DNA of 64,000 bases from JACCXG01 sp963750935 (GCA_963750935.1 CAVVSR010000019.1:62001-126000), one strand, 5' to 3'; counted from the first letter of the stretch, positions 19,602-29,265 are shown. Numbers and translations are program-made. The notes: generated by a model from the letters alone, not told the origin.

Positions 19602-20957
19602 TCAGGGCTCGCCGATTCGCAGGACGAACGGCGCCGTGAACACGCGCTCCTGCCGCTGGACCTGCACCCACACCTTGTAGAGCCCGGCAACCGGGAACTC
19701 GGCGCCGAAGTTGATGTCGGGCCCGGCCGTCACGCCTTCGGGGTGCGCGTGCACCGCGTGCGTGAGATCGGCGTTGACGATCAGCAGGTGACCCGAGACG
19801 CCGAGATACGGCTGCAGGTCCGCAATCGGCGCGCCGGTCTTCGCATCGGTGAACCGGAAGCGGAGCACGGCCTCGAGCCGATCGCGCCGGCTGTCGACGG
19901 TCAGCTGCATCCGCACGCCGTCCACGACCTTGTCGGCCAGATCCGGTTCGAGACCGACCGGCGGCGCGGCGAACGGCGACGCCTTGGCGTCCGGCGTCAG
20001 CAGCGCGCGGTGGACCATCTGCGGTGAGCCGCCGGCAGGGAGAAAGTCCGCCAGCAGCATGTACGCGCCGGGCGCGAGATCGATCGGCAGCTCGAAGCGA
20101 TCGCCGGACTGGACCGGATGTTCGTGGGCGAAGACGCGCAGGTCGCGGCTGATCACGAACAGGTGCAGGAGCCGCTCGTGCAGCGAGACGAACGCGTTCA
20201 CCGGCTCGCCGGTCTCCGGATCGCGGATCCGCAACGTCAGGGTCCCCGGGCGCTTCTCGCCTGGCCCGGCTGTGTACGACACATCGACGGGGTACTCGCC
20301 GAGCCGCGGCGGCGGGATCGGCACCAGATCCATCGTGCAGATCGGGCACTTGCCGGCAGCCGGCGCGCGGACGTTCGGGTGCATCGGACACCACAGCAGA
20401 TCGGGGAGATCGGTGTCCCTGGTCATCTCGATCACCGTGCTGCCGGCGCGGTAGTACACCGAGTCCGTGGTCCGCCGGGCCTCCACCGCACCAGACGCGC
20501 GCAGCACCTGGACTGCCGTGTCCAGGTTGGCAGCCGCGAACGCCACGTGATCGAGGTGCTCGTCGGGGAGCATGGCGGCGAGCCTGGTGAGGCCGAGCTC
20601 CTCGGGAGTGACCGCGACGCCGCGCTGGGCGAGCCATTGCACCGCGGTCCGGTAGATGTCCGACACGTCGCCGGCGGGCGGCGCCTCGGGTGGCCTGGCG
20701 GCGGCGGTCCCTGCGGTCTCGACGGCGCTGTTGATGTCGAACAGCACGTAGCGGTCGTCCAGGCGCACACCGACGCCGAGCCCCTGCAGCAGCACGCGGG
20801 TACCGCCGTGCCGCTTGGCGCTCTCCGACAGCGCCTCGGAGACGTTGCCGGTCAGGTAGTGCATGTGGTGCAGGCGCACCCAGATCGCCGGGGCCGGCGC
20901 CTGCCGCCCGGCGGCCGCGAGCATCACCGCCAGGGCGAGGATCGTCGTCAGCCTCAT
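19602..20957 (-). CDS. VOC (glyoxalase-like) protein with heavy-metal-binding domain and YtkA-like C-terminus
   Basis: Secreted protein of 451 residues. A signal peptide (to about residue 19) precedes a region resembling two halves of a VOC/glyoxalase fold (LHHMHYLTGN and LDHVAFAAANLD). The heavy-metal-binding motif follows, CPMHP then CPICTMDL about 12 residues later (near residue 200), the pattern seen in copper efflux proteins. The C-terminal half, with HLFVISRDLRVFAHEHP, resembles domains that accompany copper-handling proteins. It converges on the two cytochrome genes, suggesting a copper/redox neighbourhood. It overlaps the upstream HD-GYP gene by four bases (ATGA), so they are translationally coupled. 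Function not established. Confidence 0.65.
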   Translation of the reverse strand: MRLTTILALAVMLAAAGRQAPAPAIWVRLHHMHYLTGNVSEALSESAKRHGGTRVLLQGLGVGVRLDDRYVLFDINSAVETAGTAAARPPEAPPAGDVSDIYRTAVQWLAQRGVAVTPEELGLTRLAAMLPDEHLDHVAFAAANLDTAVQVLRASGAVEARRTTDSVYYRAGSTVIEMTRDTDLPDLLWCPMHPNVRAPAAGKCPICTMDLVPIPPPRLGEYPVDVSYTAGPGEKRPGTLTLRIRDPETGEPVNAFVSLHERLLHLFVISRDLRVFAHEHPVQSGDRFELPIDLAPGAYMLLADFLPAGGSPQMVHRALLTPDAKASPFAAPPVGLEPDLADKVVDGVRMQLTVDSRRDRLEAVLRFRFTDAKTGAPIADLQPYLGVSGHLLIVNADLTHAVHAHPEGVTAGPDINFGAEFPVAGLYKVWVQVQRQERVFTAPFVLRIGEP

Positions 20958-22543
20958 TCGCGGCGTTTTCCAGGTGAGGTGACCATCACGTCACGCCGGG
21001 ACACTGGCGCGTCGCGCTCGGGCTGCAGCAGCTCGCCGCGCGCGTGCAGGCGCAGCAGCGCCTCGATGACGCGCGGATCGAAGTGCGTGCCCGCTCTCTC
21101 CTGCATCATGACGAGGGCGTCCTCCGACGCGACCGCCGGCCGGTACGCGCGTGTCGAGGTGATGGCGTCGAAGAAGTCGGCGACCGCCAGCAGTCGCCCG
21201 AGCAGCGGAATGGCTTCGCCGCTGAGTCCCTCGGGGTATCCGGTGCCGTCCCAGTGCTCGTGATGGTACTGCACGCCCGGCAGCACGGCCGTCACCGACG
21301 GGCTCTGGATGTTCGAGAGAATCTCCACGCCATGGAGCGGATGCTTCTTCATCGCCTCGAACTCGTCCGGCGTGAGCGACGTCGGCTTGTTGAGGATCGA
21401 GTCGGGGACCGCAATCTTGCCGACGTCGTGCAGGAGCGCGGCGAACTCGGCGGTCTGCTGCGCCGCGCCATCGAGGCCGAGCTCCGCGGCGAGATTGCCC
21501 GCCAGTGTCGCGACGCGCTCGGAGTGCCGGTGCGTGTACCCGTCCTTGGCGTCGATCGTCGCCGCAATCGCGCGGACCGTGTCGAACAGCAGCTGCTCGA
21601 GCTCGCCGACCAGCCGCATCCGATGCAGCGCAACCCCGGCCTGGTTGCCGAGCGCGGCGAGCAGCTCGAGGTCGGTCTCGGAGAACCGGCCCGGCGCGCT
21701 GACGCTGTCCACGTAGAGCGCGCCCAGGACCTCTCCCGCGGTGCGGAGCGGCACGCACATCACCGAGCGCACCTGCTGGCCGACCACGCTGTCTCCGGCA
21801 TTGAAGCGATCGTCGTTGACGGCGTCGTAGGCGAACGTCGAGATGCCCTTGTCGATCACGTCCCCGACCAGCGTGCGGCTCACGGCGAACGTCTCGAGCG
21901 ACGGGGTCCTGGCCCTGGCGGCCGCGATCTCGGCGCCTCCGCCCAGCGGATCGTTCCGGCGCAGGACGAAGGCCGCCCGATCGCCGCCGGTCTCCTCCAG
22001 GATCGCCGCCAGGGTGGCATCGGCCAGGCTCCGGAGATCGGGCGCCGACGCGAGCGTTTCGGAGACGCGGTGCAGCATCGACAGATGGCCCTGCGCCCGT
22101 TGCAGCAATCCGAGATCGGACGTGTCGGTGCCCGCGCTGGTCGCGAGCGTCGACAACCAGTCGAACTGGGCGGGCTCGATCCGCCGGCGCACCACCGCCG
22201 ACATCGTGGTCGCCTCGTCCGACAGCGTCGATTCGAGCTGCCGCGGCGCCGCGCGCACGCCCGTGACGTTCAGCACGGTCGCGCCGACGCGAATCGTGTC
22301 GCCAGGCAGCGCCCGCGCCCGGTCGATCAACTGCTCGTTCACGAACGTGCCGTTGACCGAATCCAGATCGGTGACCAGCAGCGCGTCGCCCACCGCTTCG
22401 ATCGTGCAATGGCGCCTCGACACCGCCTGATCGTCGACGTGGATCTCGGAGTCGGCGGTGCGGCCGATCGTCACCGACGCGCCCGGAGCGAGCGGATAGT
22501 GGCGACCCGTCCCGAGCACGGTCAGGCCCAGGTGGGGCTGCAT
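20954..22543 (-). CDS. FHA-GAF-HD-GYP protein, putative cyclic-di-GMP phosphodiesterase
   Basis: Soluble signalling protein of 529 residues. The N-terminal FHA domain (about residues 1-95) has VTIGRTADSEI, SRRH and DLDSVNGTFVN, so it should bind phosphothreonine. A GAF domain follows (about 145-305). The C-terminal HD-GYP domain has HDVGKIAVPDSIL, the conserved HPLHG, and HHEHWDGTGYPEGLSG, all residues expected of an active cyclic-di-GMP phosphodiesterase. There is no membrane segment or signal peptide. The combination links Ser/Thr phosphorylation with c-di-GMP turnover. It is divergent from the M28 peptidase, with only 14 bases between start codons. Confidence 0.9.
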   Translation of the reverse strand: MQPHLGLTVLGTGRHYPLAPGASVTIGRTADSEIHVDDQAVSRRHCTIEAVGDALLVTDLDSVNGTFVNEQLIDRARALPGDTIRVGATVLNVTGVRAAPRQLESTLSDEATTMSAVVRRRIEPAQFDWLSTLATSAGTDTSDLGLLQRAQGHLSMLHRVSETLASAPDLRSLADATLAAILEETGGDRAAFVLRRNDPLGGGAEIAAARARTPSLETFAVSRTLVGDVIDKGISTFAYDAVNDDRFNAGDSVVGQQVRSVMCVPLRTAGEVLGALYVDSVSAPGRFSETDLELLAALGNQAGVALHRMRLVGELEQLLFDTVRAIAATIDAKDGYTHRHSERVATLAGNLAAELGLDGAAQQTAEFAALLHDVGKIAVPDSILNKPTSLTPDEFEAMKKHPLHGVEILSNIQSPSVTAVLPGVQYHHEHWDGTGYPEGLSGEAIPLLGRLLAVADFFDAITSTRAYRPAVASEDALVMMQERAGTHFDPRVIEALLRLHARGELLQPERDAPVSRRDVMVTSPGKRRE

Positions 22544-22557
22544 GGCAGAATTATCCT

Positions 22558-23951
22558 ATGCAGACGCGCCAGTTTCGCCGAACACGTGTGCTCGGAGTGG
22601 CGGGCGTCGCCCTCGGCGCGGCCATCACCGCCCTCACCGCGCAGCAGGGCGCGCCGCCCGACTGGCTCGAGTCGTATCGCGAGCCGGCTCGCCGGCTCAT
22701 CGACGAATCCACCTCGACGCGCTTCGCCTGGGAACGGCTCGCGGAACTGGGAGATACCTTCGGGCACCGCCTGAGCGGATCCGACGGCCTCGCGGCGGCG
22801 ATTCGATGGACGGCCGAGCAGATGAAGAAGGACGGCCTGGAGAACGTCCGCCTCGATCCGGTCAAGGTCCCGCACTGGGTGCGAGGCGCCGAAAGCGCCC
22901 ACATCGTCTCGCCCGGCCGGCACGCGCTGGCGATGCTCGGGTTGGGGAACAGCATCGGCACGCCTGCCGGCGGAATCGAAGCCGAGCTGCTCGTGGTCCG
23001 GAGCTTCCACGAGCTCGACTCGAGCGGCGATCGCGCCCGCGGACGCATCGTCCTCTTCAACGCCCCGTTCACGAGCTACGGCGAAACGGTGCAGTACCGG
23101 GCGACCGGCCCGTCGCGCGCGGCGGCCCGTGGAGCGGTTGCGGCGCTGGTACGGTCCGTCGGCAGCGCCGGACTCCGCACGCCGCACACCGGCGCGCTGC
23201 AATATCTCGAAGGACACCCGCAGATTCCGGCGGCGGCCATCGCCACCGAAGATGCGGATCGGCTGCAGCGCATGCAGGATCGCGGCACGCGCGTGCGCAT
23301 CCGGCTGGAGATGCAGGCCAGGTTCCTGCCCGACGCCGACTCGTTCAACGTCATCGGCGAGATTCGCGGACGGGAGCGTCCCGACGAGATCGTCGTGGTC
23401 GGCGGCCACATCGACTCCTGGGACGTCGGCACCGGTGCGTCGGACGATGGCGGCGGCTGCGTGGTGACGTGGGAGGCGCTTCGCCTCATGAAGAAGCTGG
23501 GGCTGCGGCCGCGGCGCACGGTGCGGGTGGTCCTGTTCACCAACGAGGAGAACGGCCTGCGCGGCGCGCTCGCTTACCGCGATCGATACCGCGACGATCT
23601 CGCCAATCACGTCCTGATGCTGGAATCCGACAGCGGCGTCTTCAAGCCGGCGGGATTCGGGTTCTCGGGATCCGATCAGGCGCGCCGGAAGGTGCAGTCG
23701 ATTGCCAGCCTGCTCGACGGCATCGGCCTCGGGGCGATCGCGGCAACGGCGGCGGCGCCGACATCGGCCCGAGCGTGCAGGCCGCCAGCATCCCGGCGAT
23801 GTCACTCAGCGGCGACGGCGACTACTTCCTCATCCACCACACGCCGGCCGACACCGTCGACAAGATCGATCCGAAGGACATGGCGCGTGCGGCCGCGGGC
23901 ATCGCCGTGATCGCCTACGTGGTGGCGGACATGCCCGACCGTCTGCGCTGA
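22558..23951 (+). CDS. M28 family zinc aminopeptidase, secreted (frameshift near 23742)
   Basis: Exported di-zinc peptidase of about 464 residues. A signal sequence (RRTRVLGVAGVALGAAIT) is followed by a protease-associated insert and the M28 catalytic core. Expected metal ligands are His in GGHIDSWD, Asp in ASDDGGG, the Glu pair in TNEENGLRG, Asp in LESDSG, and His in LIHHTPADTVD. The last ligand lies beyond the break near 23742, where the loss of one G in GCGGGC (or an equivalent indel) would explain the switch into GNGGGADIGPSVQAA. All catalytic residues are kept, so the gene is probably intact in the organism. It likely digests peptides in the periplasm or outside. Confidence 0.85.
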
Positions 23952-23962
23952 CCGCCGGCCGT

Positions 23963-24932
23963 TCACTTCGGCTTCTTGATCTCCGACGGTTCCTTGACCG
24001 TGTAGACCAGATAGTCCGCGCGCTTCAGATCCTCCGCCGACGGGGTCAGCGCGTCCACGCTGGTGACCGGCAGGATCGTGACGACGGCGACGCGGCGTCC
24101 GGCCAGGCGGCGGCGGGTACGCTCGGCCGTGCCGGCCCCGAAGTCGCTGTGGAACGCGCCGTTGAAATGCACGATCGTGCCCTGCTGGCCGGGCCGGCGG
24201 TCGAACGCCGCGGCAATCGACTCGGCCATCGTCTCGTCCTTCACGCACTGCGACCAGTAATAGCGTTCGGTGGTGTCGGCGGCGGTGCGCTTCGCCTCGT
24301 CGGTGACCGGCGCCGGCTCCGCGGGCTTGCTGCCCGGGGTCGAATGGTTCCCCATCGCGGCGGCGAAGCGATCGAAGTAGGCATCACGCGGGCACTCGAG
24401 ATCGCGCGCCGCGTGAGCGCGGTCGCCGGAGGAGAGCCGATCGAGCGCTGGCTTCCCGGACTTCGCCACCTCCGACGCGAAGCGTCGCGGGACGTTGGCC
24501 GCGAGCACCGGCCAGCCGTGCGCCTTGGCCAGTTCGATCAGCGGGCCGATAGTCCGTGGCATAGCGCGGCCACGGCCGGGCGTCCGTGAGGAACTCCGCT
24601 TCGACCATCGCGCCGCTCAAATAGCGATCGACCGCCGGCTGCACGTCCCGCTCGAACATCTCGAGCGACACGATCACCGGGACGCGGCGGCGCCGCAGCC
24701 CTTCGAGCATGCCGAGCTCGAGGCGATGGGTATTGGGATCGTCGTGCTGCTCCCCGACGAAGACCACGTCGGCGGTCGCCAGGTCGGCGAGCATCACTTC
24801 GAAATCGGCGAAGGCGTTTTTGCGCGTATCGAAGACGCGCTCGGGAACATACGCCGGCACGGACGCCGGCGGCGCGGCCGGTGTGGACGTGGCCGCCTGC
24901 GCCACCAGCATCAGGAGAGCGAACCAGCTCAT
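23963..24932 (-). CDS. ChaN-like (TraB/Tiki superfamily) heme-binding-type protein (frameshift near 24544)
   Basis: Secreted protein of about 322 residues. A short signal peptide (LLMLVAQAATSTPA) precedes the core motif VVFVGEQHDDPNTHRLEL typical of ChaN/DUF399 proteins, followed by IVSLEMFERDVQP. Past the break the sequence continues as LIELAKAHGWPVLAANVPR, which is also characteristic, and GTIVHFNGAFHSDFG near the end carries the conserved His pair. The break is explained by one extra C in CGGCCCGCTG near 24544. Family members include heme-binding lipoproteins and putative peptidases; which applies here is unknown. It converges on the M28 gene with 11 bases between stops. Confidence 0.8.
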
Positions 24933-24972
24933 GGTGCCCCTATTGTAGTGGCGGTCGGCAGGCGCCGGCTGG

Positions 24973-25623
24973 CTACGGCTGCGAGGCGCCGGGCAGCGCG
25001 GGCCGCGTCAGCTCCAGATCGATCGTGATCGTGACCTCGTCTCCGACGACCGGACCGGCCTCGACGAGCTGGTTGTACTTCAGGCCATATTCGAGGCGCT
25101 TCACTTTGGTCGTCGCGGTCGCGCCGATCCGGATCCCGCCCATGCCCTTGACCGGAGGGGTCGGGCCCTCCACGTCGAGCACCACTTCCTTGGTGGTTCC
25201 GCGGATGGTGAGGTCGCCAACCAGCTTGAACGCGCCCGCCGCGCCGGGCTCGACCCGCTTCGACGTGAACGTGATCTCGGGATGGTGCGCGACGTCGAAG
25301 AAGTCGTCGCTCCGCAGGTGATCGTCACGCTTCGGGTTCCTGGTGTCGACGCCCTTGACGTCGACCTTGACGTCGGCCTTGACCGACTGGATGTCCTTGC
25401 CGTCGTAGGAAATGGTCCCGGAGATCGGCCCGAGGTTGCCGCGCACGGTCGTGACCATCATGTGGCGCACGCTGAAATTGGCGGCCGAGTGGCTGGGATC
25501 GATCCGCCACTCGGTCGCACCGAGCGGAGCCTGCGGCGGCCCCTGGGGTCGCGGCGCCTGCGCCGACAGATGAGGAATGGCCAGGACCGCCGCCGCGGCG
25601 ACGGTCAAGAGGACGCGCATCAT
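24973..25623 (-). CDS. YceI family periplasmic lipocalin-like protein
   Basis: Exported protein of 216 residues with a signal peptide (ending LSAQA) and a complete YceI domain: WRIDPSHSAANFSVRHMM at the start, then HLRSDDFFDV, FTSKRV and DLTIRGTTKEVVLDVE. YceI proteins are eight-stranded barrels that bind polyisoprenoids, and many are linked to stress or electron carriers. The ATG at 25623 is used because GGAGG lies upstream; ATG three bases later is possible. TerC lies 90 bases upstream and ChaN-like 40 bases downstream on the reverse strand. Precise ligand unknown. Confidence 0.92.
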   Translation of the reverse strand: MMRVLLTVAAAAVLAIPHLSAQAPRPQGPPQAPLGATEWRIDPSHSAANFSVRHMMVTTVRGNLGPISGTISYDGKDIQSVKADVKVDVKGVDTRNPKRDDHLRSDDFFDVAHHPEITFTSKRVEPGAAGAFKLVGDLTIRGTTKEVVLDVEGPTPPVKGMGGIRIGATATTKVKRLEYGLKYNQLVEAGPVVGDEVTITIDLELTRPALPGASQP

Positions 25624-25715
25624 GGTCAACCAGCCTCCATCAGCGCACGGGCGCGCCGATGAGGCGGCGCGCCGGACACGGATAGAGGTAAGACGCCGGC
25701 TGCCGGACGCGCGTT

Positions 25716-26486
25716 TCAGGCGCGCGGACGGGGTGGCGTCGCCGGCGGCGCGGCCTCCTCCGCATATCGCTCGTGCAGGTGCACCGGCGCGGTCTTGCGC
25801 AGCCGCAGGTTGATCATCTCGACGAAGACCGAGAAGCCCATCGCGAAGTAGATGTAGCCCTTCGGAATGTGATGGTCGAAGCCCTCGAGGATCAGCGACA
25901 TGCCGATCAGCAGCAGGAAGCTGAGCGCCAGCATCTTGACGGTGGGATGTTTGTGCACGAACGTGCTGATCGGCTCGGCGGAGACCATCATGATGCCGAC
26001 CGAGATCATGACGGCCGCGATCATGACCCACAACACGTCGACCATCCCGACCGCCGTGATGACCGAATCGAGCGAGAACACGATGTCGAGCAGCATGATC
26101 TGGACGATGACGCTGGTGAACGACGCGGGCACGCGCTTGGACGCGTGGCCTTCTTCCCCTTCCAGCTTGTCGTGGATCTCGTAGGTGCTCTTGCCGATCA
26201 GGAACAGGCCGCCAAGGATCAGAATCAGATCCCGGCCGGAGATGTCCTGCCCGATGGTGAACAAGGGCTTCGTCAGCTTGACGATCCAGGACAGCGAGAG
26301 CAGCAGCAGCACGCGCGTGCCCATCGCGCCGAGCAACCCGATCTTGCGCGCCCGGGGCTGCTGATCCGGCGGCAGCTTCCCGGACAGGATCGAAATGAAA
26401 ATGATGTTGTCGACGCCGAGGACGATCTCGAGGAACGTCAGCGTCGCCAGGGCGATCCAGATCTGCGGGTCAGTCAGCGATTCCAT
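25716..26486 (-). CDS. TerC/Alx family integral membrane protein
   Basis: Membrane protein of 256 residues with about seven hydrophobic helices and the family's acidic intramembrane signatures: FLEIVLGVDNIIFISIL near the N-terminus and DIVFSLDSVITAVGM in the middle, the two repeats expected to bind a divalent metal. Homologues are implicated in Mn2+ export and metal loading of exported proteins. No tellurite operon genes accompany it, so a tellurium role is unlikely. The C-terminal tail is rich in Pro and Ala. It is followed by YceI and preceded by the aconitase-family gene on the same strand. Confidence 0.9.
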   Translation of the reverse strand: MESLTDPQIWIALATLTFLEIVLGVDNIIFISILSGKLPPDQQPRARKIGLLGAMGTRVLLLLSLSWIVKLTKPLFTIGQDISGRDLILILGGLFLIGKSTYEIHDKLEGEEGHASKRVPASFTSVIVQIMLLDIVFSLDSVITAVGMVDVLWVMIAAVMISVGIMMVSAEPISTFVHKHPTVKMLALSFLLLIGMSLILEGFDHHIPKGYIYFAMGFSVFVEMINLRLRKTAPVHLHERYAEEAAPPATPPRPRA

Positions 26487-26519
26487 CGATTCACACCCTC
26501 ACGCGGTCCAGCCCTCGCG

Positions 26520-28575
26520 CTAGACGCCGTACAGTTCAGAGTCCCAGGTCAGGCCGAGCTCGCTCGGCGGCGCCATGTAGCCGACGAGCGCCGAGGCCGC
26601 GACGATGGCGGGGCTGGCCAGGTACCCTTCGCCACCAAGTCCCATCCGGTTCTGCCAGTTCCGGTTGAACGACGTGATCGCGCGCTGGCCCGGCGACAGC
26701 GCGTCCGGTCCCTGCCCGAAGCACGGTCCGCACCACGACTGCCGGATCACGCCGCCCAGCGAGCGGAAGACCTCGGCGATCGATTCCCCGCCGAGCCTGG
26801 CATCCGCCTGCTCGATCTGCCTGCCGACGCCGCCGGAGCCGGGGAAGATCGCGAACTCGCGTTCGACCTTCTTCACGCCGCGGTCGCGGGCGGCGCGCAT
26901 CACCAGCGCGGCCTGCAGCAGATCGTCGTAGCTGCCGTTCGTGCAGGATCCGATCATCGCCTTGTCGAACGTGATGTGCTCGCGCGCGACTTCGTCTGCC
27001 GGAAACGCGTTGCCGGGACTGAACGGCTTCGCGATCATCGGCTGGACGCCCGAGAGGTCGAGCGTCTCGTCGATGTCGTAGACCGCGTCGGCACCCGGAA
27101 CGATTGGCGGATACGGCAGCGCGGTCACGCCCTTTCGCCGGTACCACTCGTAAGTGATCGCATCGGGCGCGAAGATGCCGTTGAGCGCCTCCGCCTCCGC
27201 CATCATGTTGGCGATGGTGTTGCGGTAGACCATCGGCAGCTGGCCGTCGCGATCGACGAGCTCGACCGACATGCCCTGCGACTGCTTCGCGCCCCATCGC
27301 CGCAGCAGGTCGAGCACGATGTCCTTGCCGCCGACCCAGGGCTGCAGCCGGCCGCTGAACACCACGCGGCGCTGCCGCGCGTTGGTGAAGTAGATGTAGC
27401 CGGTCGACCATCCGAAGCCGAGCGTCGTCGAGCCGACGCCGATGCCGACCGCCCCGTACGCCCCGTAGGCGCGGCTGTGCGAGTCGGCGCCGGGAATGAA
27501 CTGGCCCGGCATGACCAGCCCCTGCTCGGGAAAATAGAAATGGAAGATGCCGTCGCCCGGCGTCGCGTAATACGGCTTGGTCGAGGCCGTGCACGCGGGC
27601 GAACTCGCGGCCGATCGCCGTCTGCTTGTCGTCGGCGTCGACCCCGGTGAACACGAAGTGATCGTTGGCGATGGCCGCCTGGCGGGGGTCGATGCGATCG
27701 CCGCCGGTGATCTGGTTGAAGGTGTGGATCGCGAACGGCGCGGTGCCGTCCGACGCCGGCAGCAGATCGGCATACACCCGAAGCGTCGTGCCCGGCTTGA
27801 AGGCCGACGCCTCGAGGTCCTTGTCGACGCGATGCGCCCACACGATCTGCTCGGTCGCCGACATGCGGCGTGCCAGCTCGGGCGTTGGCCAGTCGAGCGC
27901 CGGCGTGGTCATCGCCGAGCGCTTGAACTCGCGCCGGCCGACCGCGAAGATGCCGCCGCCGCTGCGAATCTCTTCTTCCTTCGCCGAGAGCGGCACCGGC
28001 GTGTAGGTCTTTCCCTGGGTCTCGTTGCGAAGCTGCCGGGTCGCCGGATCGAAGCTGAACTCGTCGCCGTCCTGCGCATCGGCGACCGCGTCGGGGCTCT
28101 GCACCACGTGCAGCCCGAGGTTGAAGCTGTTGCGGCGGAAGATGTCGCCCATGTTCGCGCCGCAGACGACGACCATCTCGAGGCCGGCTTCCTCGGCCAC
28201 GCCCTTCAGGCCGGCCGGACTCATCTCGCGCGACGAGCCGATCGCGAACCGGTCACCGGCAATGACGAACGTCTCGCCGCGATGCACGCGCGCGCGAAAG
28301 TCGGGCATCAGGTAGCGGAAGGACCCGGCTTTCCAGCGTTCGTCGAGGGTCTCGAGACTCTCGGAGACGCAGTCGGCGGCCGGCGTGATCTGGTCGGTAT
28401 CGATCGCGTCGCGCTTCCGCGCGAGGCGGGTGCCGGGAAGGGTCATCGGGTCCCAGAAGATGAGCGCCTTGCCGCGAATGAGGGATCGCTCGCTGGAAAC
28501 CTGGCCCGCGGTGGGTTCCGGCAGGGCGTCGAGGCTGACTCCGGGCTTCAGCCTGGCGGGCTCAATCGTGTGCAT
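26520..28575 (-). CDS. Aconitase-family hydratase with N-terminal swivel domain (frameshift near 27580)
   Basis: Fe-S hydro-lyase of about 685 residues in which the swivel (small) domain comes first: FAIGSSREMSPAGLKG lies in residues 1-230. The catalytic domain follows, with cluster ligands in IGSCTNGS and WCGPCFGQG and the conserved PGADSHSRAYGA. This domain order resembles aconitase B without its HEAT-like region, or a fused 3-isopropylmalate/homoaconitate dehydratase. A full aconitase A lies at 41.7-44.5 kb, so this one may serve another substrate. The frame breaks at 27580: one extra C gives GACCAAG where GACAAG would read HGLDKPYYATPGDG. No leu genes are adjacent. Substrate uncertain. 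Confidence 0.8.
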
Positions 28576-28635
28576 CCAGCCGTCGATCCTAGCAGAACCC
28601 CGCAGGAGTCCAGGTGCGGGCGGTGCGCAGCGACG

Positions 28636-28851
28636 TCAGCGATCCGGCGCGCGATCCGCGTCGGGCGAGAAGCCCGCACAGTTCACGACCGGCAACGGGG
28701 GATAACGGGGAAAGCGCGGATCGGTCGCGGACAGGCGGCAGAGATAGAAGCGTGAGCCGCGCGCACTCGTCACGACCTGCGCGTGCCGGCAAACGGCGCA
28801 GAGCCCGACCGTGGCCTGGACTTGCCCGTCTGGAGCGCGATCGTTCATCAT
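28636..28851 (-). CDS. Small four-cysteine protein, probable zinc ribbon, unknown function
   Basis: A 71-residue protein with Cys18, Cys21, Cys38 and Cys58 (CAVC, FYLC, VNCAGF), a spacing suited to one structural zinc. The core from RHAQVVTSARGS through FYLCRLSATDPRFP to the YPPLPV turn is compact, and its codon use looks like real coding sequence rather than a shadow. ATG at 28851 or 28848 is the start; GAGGAG lies 11 bases upstream, inside the apaG coding start. It is divergent from apaG with only six bases between start codons. I recall similar short hypothetical proteins in acidobacteria but no assigned function. Confidence 0.7.
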   Translation of the reverse strand: MMNDRAPDGQVQATVGLCAVCRHAQVVTSARGSRFYLCRLSATDPRFPRYPPLPVVNCAGFSPDADRAPDR

Positions 28852-28857
28852 GCTGAG

Positions 28858-29247
28858 ATGTTCTCCTCGGAAGCGGTTACACGCGGCGTGCGCGTGCTCG
28901 TCCAGTCGGAGTACGCCGAAAATCAGTCGAGGCCGACACAGAACCAGTGGTTTTTTCTGTATACGGTCACGATCTCGAACGAAGGCGCCGAGCCGGTGCA
29001 GCTGCTCACGCGCCACTGGATGATCACCGACGGCACCGGGCACGTCGAGGAAGTGCGCGGCCCCGGAGTCGTCGGCAAACAGCCCAAGCTGCAGCCGGGC
29101 GAGTCGTTCGAATACACTTCGGGGTGCCCGCTCACCACCGCCTTTGGCGTCATGGAAGGCACTTACCAGATGGTGTCGGAGAGCGGCGAGCACTTCGACG
29201 CCAAGATCGCGCCGTTCACCCTGAGCGGGCCCTATACCGTTCACTGA
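28858..29247 (+). CDS. apaG: ApaG domain protein
   Basis: ApaG protein of 129 residues, an immunoglobulin-like beta fold. Motifs match the family: VTRGVRVLVQSEY at the start, WFFLYTVTISNEG, then HWMITDGTGHVEEVRGPGVVG and FEYTSGCPLTTAFGVMEGTY. Bacterial ApaG binds ATP or pyrophosphate, and mutants affect cobalt/magnesium tolerance; its exact role is unknown. ATG at 28858 fits the family N-terminus, although no good ribosome site precedes it; an upstream GTG at 28783 is unlikely. The lack of room for a promoter before this start suggests a leaderless transcript or transcription from inside the divergent gene. Confidence 0.92.
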   Translation: MFSSEAVTRGVRVLVQSEYAENQSRPTQNQWFFLYTVTISNEGAEPVQLLTRHWMITDGTGHVEEVRGPGVVGKQPKLQPGESFEYTSGCPLTTAFGVMEGTYQMVSESGEHFDAKIAPFTLSGPYTVH

Positions 29248-29265
29248 TCGGACTCGTCGACACCG

